The notes under the pieces: model-generated
What the model saw: the letters and a program-made list of their open reading frames with translations, nothing else
Told to the model about the DNA's origin: nothing
Database searches by the model: none
Assembly: GCA_964558295.1 (NCBI GenBank)
Contig: CAZLDQ010000080.1
Span: 1-23,445, forward strand
Reading direction: 5' to 3'
From: JBDKTH01 sp964558295
GTDB lineage: Bacteria; Planctomycetota; Planctomycetia; Pirellulales; Thermoguttaceae
Length of the DNA: 23,445 bases
Translations under genes and position numbers: made by a program
Shown here: positions 15,275 through 23,445 of the stretch, in pieces
Position numbering within the stretch: the first letter of the stretch is position 1
Layout of the letters: the number at the start of each line of letters is the position of its first letter

Positions 15275-16938
15275 AGCGACAAGCAGGCGGCAAACCGTTT
15301 TGGCGACAAGGCGAGCCGCTGGTCTGGGCCACCGGCGGCGCTCTGGCCGTGATGCTTCTGTTGACTGCCGTCCTGCTCGGCGTGGTCCTCTACAATGGGT
15401 TGGGCGTTTTCTGGCCGGCGGCCATCGCCGAGATCGAGTTTGCCGACGGCACGAAGGTCCTGGGCGAGCTGCTCCGTTCCGATCGCGATCCCGATACGGG
15501 CGTGGTCAGCATGCAGTTCAAAACGGGCAACCGTGAACTGGATCCCCAGCGGCAGGATTTCCACTGGTATCCGCAACAGGCGATTCGCGAGTGGGCGTAC
15601 CCCTCCGACGTCTACGTGCTGGAACGCATGGAGAACGGGGACTTCTTCGGGTACCTCAAGTCGCTTACCGTTCGGAGTCTTCCAATCCCTGAGCATCCTG
15701 ATTCCGCCGCACGGTTTGCCGCCGCGTTGGATGCGGTTCGGGCCAAGCATGCTGACCAAGTCCAGCCAATCGTCGCGAAACTCTCCTCGCTCGGCAATCA
15801 GCTTCAGGAGATGCGGTACGCCGTCCTCAAGCTGGAGTATCGCAAGAGACGCTTGGCGGCCAACCCTGCCTCAAACGCCAAGGTTACACCCCTTGACACC
15901 CAACTGGCCTCCCTCCAGGCCGCCATGGAGCGTCTCAAACAAGAGTCTGACGAACTGGTTCAGGTCCAACAGAAGCAAGAAGCCGCGATTCGCCAGAATG
16001 TAGCTGTTTTCACCGACGCCGCAGGCAAGACCTACTCCATCCCCTTGATCGACGTTGTCCGTTTCTATCAGCCCAATTCGATGGGCGTGCTGAGCAAGAC
16101 GAGGCACTACCTGGCCAAAGTCTGGGAGCTCCTCTGGAAGGAACCGCGGGAATCGAATACCGAAGGCGGATTGTTTCCCGCGATCTTCGGCACAGTGATG
16201 CTCGTTTTCCTCATGGCGATTGGTTGTTTTCCCTTGGGGGTTCTGGCCGGCATTTACCTCGGAGAATATGCGAAGGAAAATGCCATGACTCGCTTGGTCC
16301 GGATCGCTGTGAACAACCTGGCGGGGATCCCTTCGATTGTCTACGGGATTTTTGGGCTCGGTTTCTTCATCTATGGCATTGGCGGGCTAATCGATCAATG
16401 GTTCTTTCCCGAGCGAGTTGCCAGCGGCATGCCGGTCTACGGCACCGGCGGAATCCTTTGGGCCAGTCTCACTCTCGGCTTGTTGACGGTCCCGGTGGTG
16501 ATTGTGGCCACCGAGGAGGCGTTGCGCACGATCCCGCGGAATGTTCGCGAAGGCTCATATGCCCTGGGAGCGACAAAGCTTCAGACGCTGGTTCGGGTGT
16601 TAGTGCCGATGGCCTCCCCGGGCGTGATGACGGGATTCATCCTCGCCATGGCCCGTGCGGCGGGGGAAGTGGCCCCCCTGATGATTACCGGCGTGGTCAA
16701 GTTGGCGCCTCAGATGCCAGTAGATGGGGACTTTCCATTCTTCCATCTGGATCGCAAGTTCATGCACCTGGGTTTCCACATTTACGATATTGGCTTCCAA
16801 TCGCCCAACGTCGAGGCCTCGAAGCCGATGGTTTTTGTGACCACGTTGTTGTTGCTGTTGATCGTCCTCGTGATGAGCAGTGTGGCGATCGGGCTGAGGA
16901 ACCGAATGCGCCGGCGTTTCCAGATTCGCACAATTTAG
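15181..16938 (+). CDS. pstA: Phosphate ABC transporter permease PstA with extended coiled-coil domain
   Basis: 585 residues if it starts at ATG 15181, inside the 3' end of pstC (94-nt overlap). The only other plausible start before the first membrane helix is a CTG at 15271 that overlaps the pstC stop as CTGA, giving 555 residues. The first 30 residues from 15181 are low-complexity, so the start is unsettled. Transmembrane helix 1 is at about 47-70. Residues about 75-325 form an extra outside domain, including a Lys/Glu/Gln-rich coiled coil (about 179-270). The permease domain runs from about 330, with 'NNLAGIPSIVYGIFGLGFF' and the EAA loop 'EEALRTIPRNVREGSYALGA'. Enterobacterial PstA is about 300 residues. 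It pairs with PstC to form the phosphate channel. Confidence 0.9.
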   Translation: MCSHPLPLHLRPEHGRGIGAPASAKTIRPVLKRQAGGKPFWRQGEPLVWATGGALAVMLLLTAVLLGVVLYNGLGVFWPAAIAEIEFADGTKVLGELLRSDRDPDTGVVSMQFKTGNRELDPQRQDFHWYPQQAIREWAYPSDVYVLERMENGDFFGYLKSLTVRSLPIPEHPDSAARFAAALDAVRAKHADQVQPIVAKLSSLGNQLQEMRYAVLKLEYRKRRLAANPASNAKVTPLDTQLASLQAAMERLKQESDELVQVQQKQEAAIRQNVAVFTDAAGKTYSIPLIDVVRFYQPNSMGVLSKTRHYLAKVWELLWKEPRESNTEGGLFPAIFGTVMLVFLMAIGCFPLGVLAGIYLGEYAKENAMTRLVRIAVNNLAGIPSIVYGIFGLGFFIYGIGGLIDQWFFPERVASGMPVYGTGGILWASLTLGLLTVPVVIVATEEALRTIPRNVREGSYALGATKLQTLVRVLVPMASPGVMTGFILAMARAAGEVAPLMITGVVKLAPQMPVDGDFPFFHLDRKFMHLGFHIYDIGFQSPNVEASKPMVFVTTLLLLLIVLVMSSVAIGLRNRMRRRFQIRTI

Positions 16939-16977
16939 CTATATTTTAGGCTGTACCTCCGTCTTACTAGGTTGATT

Positions 16978-17838
16978 ATGGCACACCCAAACGCCCAAGT
17001 CGCCCAAGAGTCTTGTTTGCCCCTTCCTGAGGAGGGTGTGTCGAAGACGCCTGTTGCCGAAGGTGTCGCCCCGTACCGGTTCGAGGATCCGATCGTGCGG
17101 GTCGACGCGCTGAGTCTGTTTTACGGTCCGTCGCAGGCTTTATTTGACGTGACAATGGACTTTCCGCGGAACCAGGTAACGGCCTTGATTGGCCCCTCGG
17201 GTTGCGGAAAATCGACCCTGCTGCGGTGTTTGAACCGGATGAATGACCTGATCGACGAGGTGCGGACCACGGGCCGAATATTGCTGGACGGTGAGGACAT
17301 TCTGGACCGGACGTTGGACGTGATCGAGCTGCGTCGGCGCGTAGGCATGGTCTTTCAGAAGCCGACGCCGTTTCCCAAGTCGATCTATGAAAACGTGGCC
17401 TACGGCTTGCGGATTGCGGGCGTGCGCGAGCGGCAACTGCTCGACGAAACGGTGGAGAAGAGTCTGAAGCGTGCAGCCCTTTGGGACGAGGTCAAAGACC
17501 GGCTCCATGAATCGGCCTTGGGTCTCTCGGGCGGTCAACATCAGCGGCTCTGCATTGCCCGTGCGATTGCCGTCAGTCCGGAGATCATCCTCATGGACGA
17601 ACCCTGCTCGGCTCTCGATCCTCGTTCGACGACCCGCGTGGAAGATCTCATTGGCGAACTGCGTGGCGAGTATACGATTATCATTGTGACTCACAATATG
17701 CAGCAGGCGGCGCGCGTCTCCGACTTTACGGCCTTTCTCTATGAGGGAGTGTTGATCGAGTTTGGGCCGACCAAGCAGTTGTTTACCAAGCCGGTGAAGA
17801 GAGAGACGGAAGACTACATTACCGGACGTTTCGGGTAG
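16978..17838 (+). CDS. pstB: Phosphate ABC transporter ATP-binding protein PstB
   Basis: A 286-residue ATPase from ATG 16978; an in-frame TTG two codons earlier is less likely because AGG at 16969-16971 is spaced for the ATG. Walker A 'GPSGCGKST' is at 72-80, signature 'LSGGQHQRLCIARAIA' from 183, Walker B 'ILMDEP' at about 204-209, and switch His239 in 'VTHNMQQAARV'. 'LLRCLNRMNDL' and 'LLDGEDI' are typical of PstB. It has an N-terminal tail of about 35 residues not needed for the fold, which accounts for the length above the usual 250-260. It hydrolyses ATP to drive phosphate import through PstC/PstA. It lies 39 nt after pstA and 31 nt before phoU in one operon. Confidence 0.95.
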   Translation: MAHPNAQVAQESCLPLPEEGVSKTPVAEGVAPYRFEDPIVRVDALSLFYGPSQALFDVTMDFPRNQVTALIGPSGCGKSTLLRCLNRMNDLIDEVRTTGRILLDGEDILDRTLDVIELRRRVGMVFQKPTPFPKSIYENVAYGLRIAGVRERQLLDETVEKSLKRAALWDEVKDRLHESALGLSGGQHQRLCIARAIAVSPEIILMDEPCSALDPRSTTRVEDLIGELRGEYTIIIVTHNMQQAARVSDFTAFLYEGVLIEFGPTKQLFTKPVKRETEDYITGRFG

Positions 17839-17869
17839 AAAAAGCTCAGCGACTTCAGGAGCGGATTTC

Positions 17870-18529
17870 ATGTCGGTGCATTTGCAGAGAGCGATCGAGA
17901 AACTCAAGAAGGATCTGCTTTCGCTGTGTGCGATGGTTGAGGAACAGGTGCAGATGGCTCTGCAGGCCTTATTGCAGCGAGAAGAAGATCTGGCCCGGCA
18001 GGTCGAATCACGGGACATCGAAATCGATCAACGCGAAGTGGAGGTGGAGGAAGAGTGCCTGAAGACGTTGGCCTTGCATCAGCCGGTGGCCGGCGATCTG
18101 CGATTCATCGTCGCCGCTTTGAAGATCAATAGCGACTTGGAACGCATCGGCGATCTGGCCGTCAATGTGGCCCGGAAGGCCGTGAACTTCGCGTCGCAAA
18201 TGCCGATGGAGATTCCGTTCAACCTGGCGGGGATGGGCGAGAAGACGCAGGCGATGCTCCGCGACAGTCTGGATGCCCTGGTGAATCTCGATCCCAAACT
18301 GGCCAATAGCGTCTGTGCCCGGGATGACGAAGTCGATCGGATGAAGCGGGCGATTCGGGTTCGCGCTGAGGAGATGATGCGCAGCGACCCGGACCGCGTT
18401 TCTCCCCTGCTGACGCTTCTGGCTGTGTCGCGCAACCTGGAGCGAATCGCCGACCATGCCACCAATATCGCCGAAGACGTGATCTACATGGTCGAAGGGA
18501 AGATTATCCGCCACGGTGAAGGCGACTGA
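17870..18529 (+). CDS. phoU: Phosphate signalling regulator PhoU
   Basis: A 219-residue cytosolic all-helical protein. AGGAG at about 17857-17861 is spaced 8 nt from the ATG. Two PhoU repeats are visible, each with its metal-binding acidic motif: 'DLRFIVAALKINSDLERIGD' followed by 'LAVNVARKA' in the first, and 'SRNLERIADHATNIAEDVIY' in the second. PhoU links the Pst transporter to the PhoR kinase and keeps the Pho response off when phosphate is plentiful. It is the last gene of the pst operon here, the usual position. Because no PhoR is encoded nearby, its kinase partner must be elsewhere or be the hybrid kinase downstream. Confidence 0.95.
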   Translation: MSVHLQRAIEKLKKDLLSLCAMVEEQVQMALQALLQREEDLARQVESRDIEIDQREVEVEEECLKTLALHQPVAGDLRFIVAALKINSDLERIGDLAVNVARKAVNFASQMPMEIPFNLAGMGEKTQAMLRDSLDALVNLDPKLANSVCARDDEVDRMKRAIRVRAEEMMRSDPDRVSPLLTLLAVSRNLERIADHATNIAEDVIYMVEGKIIRHGEGD

Positions 18530-19044
18530 CCGGTTGAGGTCGTGGTGTTTCGAGAGGGCCGGTTGCGAACGAGGCGGCAAAACCCTGATGCGGCCATCCT
18601 CCAAATCCTGATAGCCGCCCCATGATGGATGATCCGGCCCCAGCCGGCAGAAATGGCGACCTCGGCGGCCCTTCGTATGGGTGGTTGCGGCTTGGCGGCA
18701 TGTTCCGGCTCGCGGGGACTGGATTCTCGCATGGGGCAAGGGTACTCTTGTGTTGGATAGCGTGCGTCTTGCGACCAGGGAGGTTGACTTGGTCCAGGAC
18801 GCCACGTTGCGGTTTCCGGCAGCTTCGTCCACACGATGGGGGCGAGGAATCTTTGATTCCATGTCCGTGTTAGGCTGCTGCGACGGCCTGGCTTTTACTT
18901 TGTGCTCGCCTTCCATGCGGGAATGTCGTCGAGCGACCGTTGGTGTTGAACGGTTGGCACGGCAACGTCGAAGCGATCCTTTTCTGGCAGCAATACTTGC
19001 ACTTGGGTGGATCCCGTGTGCATCGGTTTCAACGGATTGACTCT
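18530..19044. other. 515-nt intergenic region between phoU and the hybrid kinase gene
   Basis: No convincing gene, Pho box or T-tailed terminator is seen. A compact hairpin GGAATC-TTT-GATTCC lies at 18846-18860. In-frame sequence upstream of the kinase ATG (from TTG 18940) is open but resembles no domain. I see nothing else. Confidence 0.45.
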
Positions 19045-22000
19045 ATGAGGGGAGAACGGACACCACCGTGGGCCGGCTATCTAACGGCGGGGGCAGCCAC
19101 AGCACTCGCCGCGCTGGTGCGTTGGGCAATGACGCCGATCCTGAACGATACCACGTTCTATCATTTCTTCTATGTCAGCGCGGTTCTGACGGCAGTGGGA
19201 TGGGGACGCGGGCCGGGGCTGTTGGCGACCGTTCTCGGAGCCCTGGCGGGAACGTGGATGTATGTCGGCCGGCTAGGTCATCCGGAATTGTTCGCAACCG
19301 ATGGGTATGTACGTCTGATCATCTTTCTTGGTGTGGGGACCAGTATCAGCTTCCTCGCCGGACTGCTGCGTGCCCAGTATCGCCGGGTTGATCAACAGCG
19401 CGGTTTGTTGGAAGTGACCCTGGCCAGCTGCGGCGATGGCGTAATCGTGACGGATCGGCAGGGCCGGATCACCTTTCTCAACCATGAGGCCGAACGCCTC
19501 ACGGGGTGGACGGGGCAAGAGGCCGTGGGGCAGCCGTTGCCGGCCATCTTTCGAGTCCATGAGGACGGTCTACACTCTCCTATGGGGATTCTGACGGACG
19601 ATGGCCGACTGTTGGAAACGGAGGCCGGGCAGGTCAACCACCTAGTGCTTGTTGCCAAAGACGGCCGCGAAATCTCCGTCAGTGTCAACAGAGCCACGAT
19701 CCGCGATGTGGATGGTACGGTCCGGGGAGAGGTCCTGGTTCTTCGCGACACGACGAAGCAAGAGCAGACGCAAAAGGCCCTGCGGGAAGCCGTCGAGTTG
19801 CGGCAGATCGCGTTGGATACCGCCAAGATGGGTACCTGGGAGATCGATCCGGAAAGCCTCCTCTGCACCGTGGACGCCCGCTGCCAGGTAATTCTCGGCA
19901 TTCCAGAGGATCGCTTTCACTACGAGCGGTTTCTGGCCAGTCTTCATCCGGAAGATCGCCAACGCGTCGATGAGGCTAACCGGCGTGCCTTTGCTCCTGA
20001 AGCCGACGGCCGCTATGAAGCCGAGTACCGCGTGGTTCATGCCGATGGAGCCATCCGGTGGGTCACCGCCAAGGGGCAGACGTTCTTCGAAGGTGAGGGA
20101 GAATCGCGTCGCGCGGTGCGAGTCGTTGGCACGGTGGCCGATATTACCGAACGCAAGCAAGCGGAGGAGAAGCGGCTGGCCAGCGAGGAGTTGCTCCAGC
20201 AGGCCGTGGACATTTCGGGGCTGGGTATCTTTGACTATGACTTTCGTAGTGGGATTGTCAAGTGGTCGCCGCGACTGCGGGAAATGCGTGGGGTGGGGCC
20301 CGACGAGCCGGTCAGCACGGCCGTATTGCTTGAACGGGTCCATCCCGAGGATCGCCAGAAAGTGGTTGAGGCCATTGCTCGTGCCGAAGATCCCGAGGGG
20401 GACGGCCTCTACCTCGTGGAAAATCGGGTTCGCTGGCCGGACGGAACAATCCGTTGGCTTAGCCAGCGGGGGCAGGAGTTCTTCGAGGGGGAAGGGCCCA
20501 CACGCCGCTGCGTGCGGGTTGTGGGGGCGGTGTTGGACATCACCGAACGCAAGCTCGCGGAGGAGGGACTGCGGGCCAGCGAAGAACTGTTCCGCGCGTT
20601 CTTCGACAATGCGGCGGTCGGTACGTCGTTGTTGGAGCCGAACGGAAAGTTTCTGCTGGTTAACGACCGCTATTGCGAGATAACCGGGTATCGTCGCGAG
20701 GAACTGCTCAAGATGACTCCGGACGAGTTGTATCACCCCGACGACCGGCAGCGTTACGAAGAACTCCTTGCCCCTCTTCGTCAGGGACGAACGTCTCTCT
20801 ATCGGATGGAACAGCGGCGTGTGCGCAAGGACGGCCGTGTGATTTGGGTCCAGGTAGATGTCTCGCTGATCCGTGACTCGGAGGGCCGTCCCTTCCGTGT
20901 GGCGGGGATCATTCAGGACATCACGGCGAGGAAAGAGACCGAGGCAGCGCTGGCAGCCGCCCGGCAGAACGCCGAGCAGGCCAAGGCAGCGGCCGAAGCC
21001 GCCAACCAAGCGAAGAGCCGGTTTCTCGCCCATATGAGCCATGAACTGCGCACTCCAATGAACTCGATTCTCGGCATGACCGACTTGGCGTTGCAGGAGA
21101 CCCAGAAGCCGGCGGTTCGCGATTATTTGCAAACGGTCAAGGATTCCGCCGAATCGCTTCTGATCCTGATCAACGAAATCCTTGACCTGTCCCGCATCGA
21201 GGCCGGCGCGTTGTCCTTGGAATCGACCCCCTTCCGTGTCCGCTCTTTGCTGGACGACATCCTCAAGGCCCTCGCGCTGCGGGCGTTCGAGAAGCACTTG
21301 GAACTGGCCTGCTACGTTGCTCCGGCCGTGCCCGATCGACTTGTCAGCGATCCCCTCCGGATCCGCCAAATCCTCACGAATCTGTTGGGCAACGCCATTA
21401 AGTTCACTGAGGAGGGAGAGGTTGTCCTTCAGGTTGAGTTGGAAGCCGAGACGCCGGAAGAGGTCCGCTTGCGTTTTGTCGTGTCCGACACGGGGATCGG
21501 CATCGCGCCGGAGCATCAGCAGCGGATCTTCGCTCCCTTCACTCAAGCCGACCACTCCATGACGCGGCGTTTCGGAGGAAGCGGATTGGGGCTCTCCATC
21601 GTTTCTCGCCTCGTCGACATGCTTGGAGGAGAAGTGGGATTGGAAAGCCAATTGGGAAAGGGAAGCACGTTCTTCGTCCGCCTACCCCTTCGTCGTTCTG
21701 GCGAGTCGGAGTCACCTGATCCACAGGAGCTGTTCCTGGAACGGCAACGGGGATGCTCGGTGCTGGTCGCCGACCGCCACGGCGTCAATCGTCGCATTTT
21801 GGGACAAATCCTTTCCGGCTGGGGGATGCGGCCGGTGCTAGTCGAGGACAGTTCCTCGGCCCTGACACAGTTGCGTGCGGCCTGTTCGACCGGACGGCGG
21901 TTTTCCGTCGTGTTCCTGGATGCTTCGATATGCGGTATCGAGGGACTCGATTCCCTGAAACAGATCCAAGCGGACTTGCAGATCACGGTGCCGGTCGTCC

Positions 22001-23004
22001 TGACGGTTTCTCCGGTCGAAAGACAGCGGTTTGGCGCCCAGCCCATCTTGTCCGATCCCATCGTCTTTCTGGAAAAACCGATCTCGCCGCTCTCGGTTGC
22101 CACGGCTCTCTCGCAGGCACTTGGGGCGGCGGTGCATGAGGAGGCTTCCTCGATCGATGTTCCGGAGGAGGCCGCTGGCCGGCCTTTGCGTATCTTGTTG
22201 GCTGAGGATACCCCGGCCAGTCAAAAGTTGGCCGTCCACATTCTGAGCCGGCGCGGGCATACCGTCGAGATCGCCCAGAACGGCCAGGAGGCCGTCCAGC
22301 GGCTCGACCGTGAACGGTTCGATCTGGTGTTGATGGACGTCCAAATGCCGGTGATGGACGGCATTCAGGCCACCGCGGAAATCCGCCGGATGCAGTCTTC
22401 CGACAAAGCCCACATCCCGATCGTTGCCATGACCGCTCACGCCCTGAAAGGCGATCAGGAACTCTGTCTGGACGCCGGGATGGATGCGTACATCAGCAAG
22501 CCGATCGACGGGCGGGAACTGATTGCCTTGGTGGAGCGTCTGGGGAATTCGCCCCGGACGCAGGATTTGCCGACGCCAGGGCCGCTCGAGGTGCCTGAGG
22601 CGGTTGGGACAACCGCTTCTGTCGATATGTCTTCCCGCGAACCGTTCTTGGGCTGCGAGACGGTTGATTTCGACTTCGATGCTGCGGTCCAAAAGTGTTT
22701 CGGCAAGTATGAGCTCTTTCAAGAAATGGTTGCCTGTTTTCTTAGCGAAGTTGAGCAGTTGGTCGAGCAGATGCACGCCGCCCTTGCCGGGGGCGATGGT
22801 GAGGAGGCGTACCGCGCCGCTCATCGGTTGAAGAATACCGTCGTCTACCTCGGGGCCACTTCAGCGGTGGAGGCCACGACGCAGGTCGAACGGTTCTGTT
22901 TGGCGGGCAACCTGACCGCTGCGACTCAGGCACTCGGTGCGCTGGAGCAGCAACTCTCGCGTCTGAAACCGGTGCTGGCCGAGTACCGTCACAAGCCCCG
23001 ATAG
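19045..23004 (+). CDS. Membrane hybrid histidine kinase (DUF4118-like, 4 PAS, HisKA, HATPase, 2 REC, Hpt)
   Basis: 1319 residues from ATG 19045 (M-R-G-E-R-T-P-P-W); an in-frame TTG 35 codons earlier adds no domain. Residues about 8-100 are a KdpD-like membrane module ('TFYHFFYVSAVLTAVGWG'). Four PAS domains follow at about 120-240, 250-370, 383-502 and 515-632. The second and third are close copies, sharing 'FFEGEG' and 'DITERK'. The kinase core has His666 in 'FLAHMSHELRTPMNS', the N box 'LTNLLGNAIKFTEEGE', 'DTGIGIAPE' and 'FGGSGLGLSI'. Receiver 1 has acceptor Asp959 but an incomplete acidic pair ('VLVADRH'). Receiver 2 is complete ('LLAEDTP', Asp1098 in 'LMDVQMPVMDG', 'SKPID'). The Hpt domain has His1260 in 'AHRLKNTVVYLGA'. 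A full internal phosphorelay is possible. The signal and output are unknown; its place after phoU makes it a candidate kinase for the Pho regulator, which is inference. Confidence 0.92.
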   Translation: MRGERTPPWAGYLTAGAATALAALVRWAMTPILNDTTFYHFFYVSAVLTAVGWGRGPGLLATVLGALAGTWMYVGRLGHPELFATDGYVRLIIFLGVGTSISFLAGLLRAQYRRVDQQRGLLEVTLASCGDGVIVTDRQGRITFLNHEAERLTGWTGQEAVGQPLPAIFRVHEDGLHSPMGILTDDGRLLETEAGQVNHLVLVAKDGREISVSVNRATIRDVDGTVRGEVLVLRDTTKQEQTQKALREAVELRQIALDTAKMGTWEIDPESLLCTVDARCQVILGIPEDRFHYERFLASLHPEDRQRVDEANRRAFAPEADGRYEAEYRVVHADGAIRWVTAKGQTFFEGEGESRRAVRVVGTVADITERKQAEEKRLASEELLQQAVDISGLGIFDYDFRSGIVKWSPRLREMRGVGPDEPVSTAVLLERVHPEDRQKVVEAIARAEDPEGDGLYLVENRVRWPDGTIRWLSQRGQEFFEGEGPTRRCVRVVGAVLDITERKLAEEGLRASEELFRAFFDNAAVGTSLLEPNGKFLLVNDRYCEITGYRREELLKMTPDELYHPDDRQRYEELLAPLRQGRTSLYRMEQRRVRKDGRVIWVQVDVSLIRDSEGRPFRVAGIIQDITARKETEAALAAARQNAEQAKAAAEAANQAKSRFLAHMSHELRTPMNSILGMTDLALQETQKPAVRDYLQTVKDSAESLLILINEILDLSRIEAGALSLESTPFRVRSLLDDILKALALRAFEKHLELACYVAPAVPDRLVSDPLRIRQILTNLLGNAIKFTEEGEVVLQVELEAETPEEVRLRFVVSDTGIGIAPEHQQRIFAPFTQADHSMTRRFGGSGLGLSIVSRLVDMLGGEVGLESQLGKGSTFFVRLPLRRSGESESPDPQELFLERQRGCSVLVADRHGVNRRILGQILSGWGMRPVLVEDSSSALTQLRAACSTGRRFSVVFLDASICGIEGLDSLKQIQADLQITVPVVLTVSPVERQRFGAQPILSDPIVFLEKPISPLSVATALSQALGAAVHEEASSIDVPEEAAGRPLRILLAEDTPASQKLAVHILSRRGHTVEIAQNGQEAVQRLDRERFDLVLMDVQMPVMDGIQATAEIRRMQSSDKAHIPIVAMTAHALKGDQELCLDAGMDAYISKPIDGRELIALVERLGNSPRTQDLPTPGPLEVPEAVGTTASVDMSSREPFLGCETVDFDFDAAVQKCFGKYELFQEMVACFLSEVEQLVEQMHAALAGGDGEEAYRAAHRLKNTVVYLGATSAVEATTQVERFCLAGNLTAATQALGALEQQLSRLKPVLAEYRHKPR

Positions 23005-23396
23005 TCGCGTTGGACCGGTCCGGCGGGCTGGCGCCCAAACGCCGCGGCCACCTGGGCAAAGCCTTGGGCGAGGCGGAGCACCTCGGCGCTGAGGTTGAGC
23101 TAAAAGGAGTGCGAATAGTAGGTACAAATTAGGCCGCCAGACGTTCTTTTTTGGGGGGAGTGACTAGGCTAGCTTTCAGGATGGGCACCCTGGCGGTTTG
23201 GGCGACGCTGTCTTGAGAGGGGGCGCTAGGCGATTCATCTGTCCGTCCATGCGATGGCAGTAGAAACGTGGAACACTTTGTAAAGAAGGGACTTAGGGAT
23301 TTCTTGCCTCGCTGGAAGGCTGCATCCTTGTCGCCCATGGGAGTTGAATGGCAAGTCGCTTGACAGCGGGTTGTTGCTGTTGGTATCTTAATTGTT
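23005..23396. other. About 390-nt intergenic region, possible gene remnants
   Basis: On the minus strand, two adjacent short open stretches look more protein-like than usual: an open frame at about 23000-23110 reading 'LNLSAEVLRLAQGFAQVAAA', without a start codon, and one at 23129-23338 that ends 'TPPKKERLAA'. They may be decayed coding DNA, but neither matches a family I recognise. A GGACCGGTCC palindrome follows the kinase stop. No T-tailed hairpin is seen. Confidence 0.3.
23360..23389 (+). promoter_or_regulatory. Putative sigma70 promoter at the right edge
   Basis: A perfect TTGACA (23360-23365) is followed after 18 nt by TATCTT (23384-23389, 4 of 6 matches). It would start transcription near 23396, directly in front of the start codons of the truncated reading frame at the window end. 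Confidence 0.5.
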
Positions 23397-23445
23397 ATGA
23401 CGAATACAGGACGACACTCGCCAATGGAAAAGTCGATCGCCCTTG
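23397..23445 (+). CDS. Possible gene start, truncated by the window edge
   Basis: An open frame of 16 codons runs off the right end (M-T-N-T-G-R-H-S-P-M-E-K-S-I-A-L). If the promoter at 23360-23389 is real, ATG 23397 would be leaderless. The in-frame ATG 23424 is the alternative, with AGGA 12 nt upstream, slightly far for a ribosome binding site. Too short to name a product. Confidence 0.3.
   Translation, partial: MTNTGRHSPMEKSIAL

Noticed and set aside
19642..21651. 669-codon open frame on the minus strand
   Set aside because: Antisense shadow of the hybrid kinase gene; no recognisable domain.
23129..23338. 69-codon minus-strand open frame as a real gene
   Set aside because: No ribosome binding site or recognisable domain, and Ser/Pro-rich composition. 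Kept only as a possible remnant.

Overview
The window looks like a chromosomal segment of a planctomycete, most likely a Pirellulales-type bacterium. This rests on high-GC coding DNA, a secreted cysteine-rich protein with a K/V-rich 'VPVYKTVV' stretch, a cytosolic ceramidase-fold protein next to a Gfo/Idh/MocA oxidoreductase, long-form Pst permeases, and an intergenic palindrome built from GAATGACGAA-like units. The assignment is an inference from gene content. I saw no rRNA, tRNA, CRISPR array or intact insertion sequence.

Left part (1-7868, all + strand). The window opens inside a large PEP/pyruvate-binding (ATP-grasp) protein whose start lies outside. After a 626-nt gap come an AraC-type regulator (start re-assigned to 3008), a DegT/DnrJ/EryC1-type PLP aminotransferase, a neutral-ceramidase-fold protein and a Gfo/Idh/MocA oxidoreductase. 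The last four look like one functional group, possibly acting on a keto- or amino-sugar or an amide-linked substrate. No pathway can be named from sequence alone. A roughly 105-nt imperfect palindrome separates the aminotransferase from the ceramidase-like gene. The block ends at a strong hairpin that serves as terminator for the opposing minus-strand genes.

Central and right part (7869-18529), a phosphate-acquisition locus. On the minus strand lie an OprO/OprP-type porin and, 101 nt downstream, a small secreted cysteine-rich protein. Divergently on the + strand come a PhoB-type response regulator and then pstS-pstC-pstA-pstB-phoU. Upstream of pstS are four hexamers (CTAACA, CTAACA, TCCACA, CTAACA) phased at exactly 11 bp and followed 9 nt later by a TAGAAT -10 box. 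This is the geometry of a Pho box. A weaker version with the same phase and the same distance to the -10 lies in front of the regulator gene, suggesting autoregulation. PstC carries an extra WD40/propeller-like domain, and PstA an extra domain with a coiled coil, both on the outer face.

Far right (19045-23445). A 1319-residue membrane hybrid histidine kinase (DUF4118-like membrane part, four PAS domains, HisKA/HATPase, two receivers, Hpt) follows phoU after a 515-nt gap. No ordinary PhoR kinase is present, so this kinase or an unlinked one must serve the PhoB-like regulator. The window ends with a good sigma70-type promoter and the first codons of a possible further gene.
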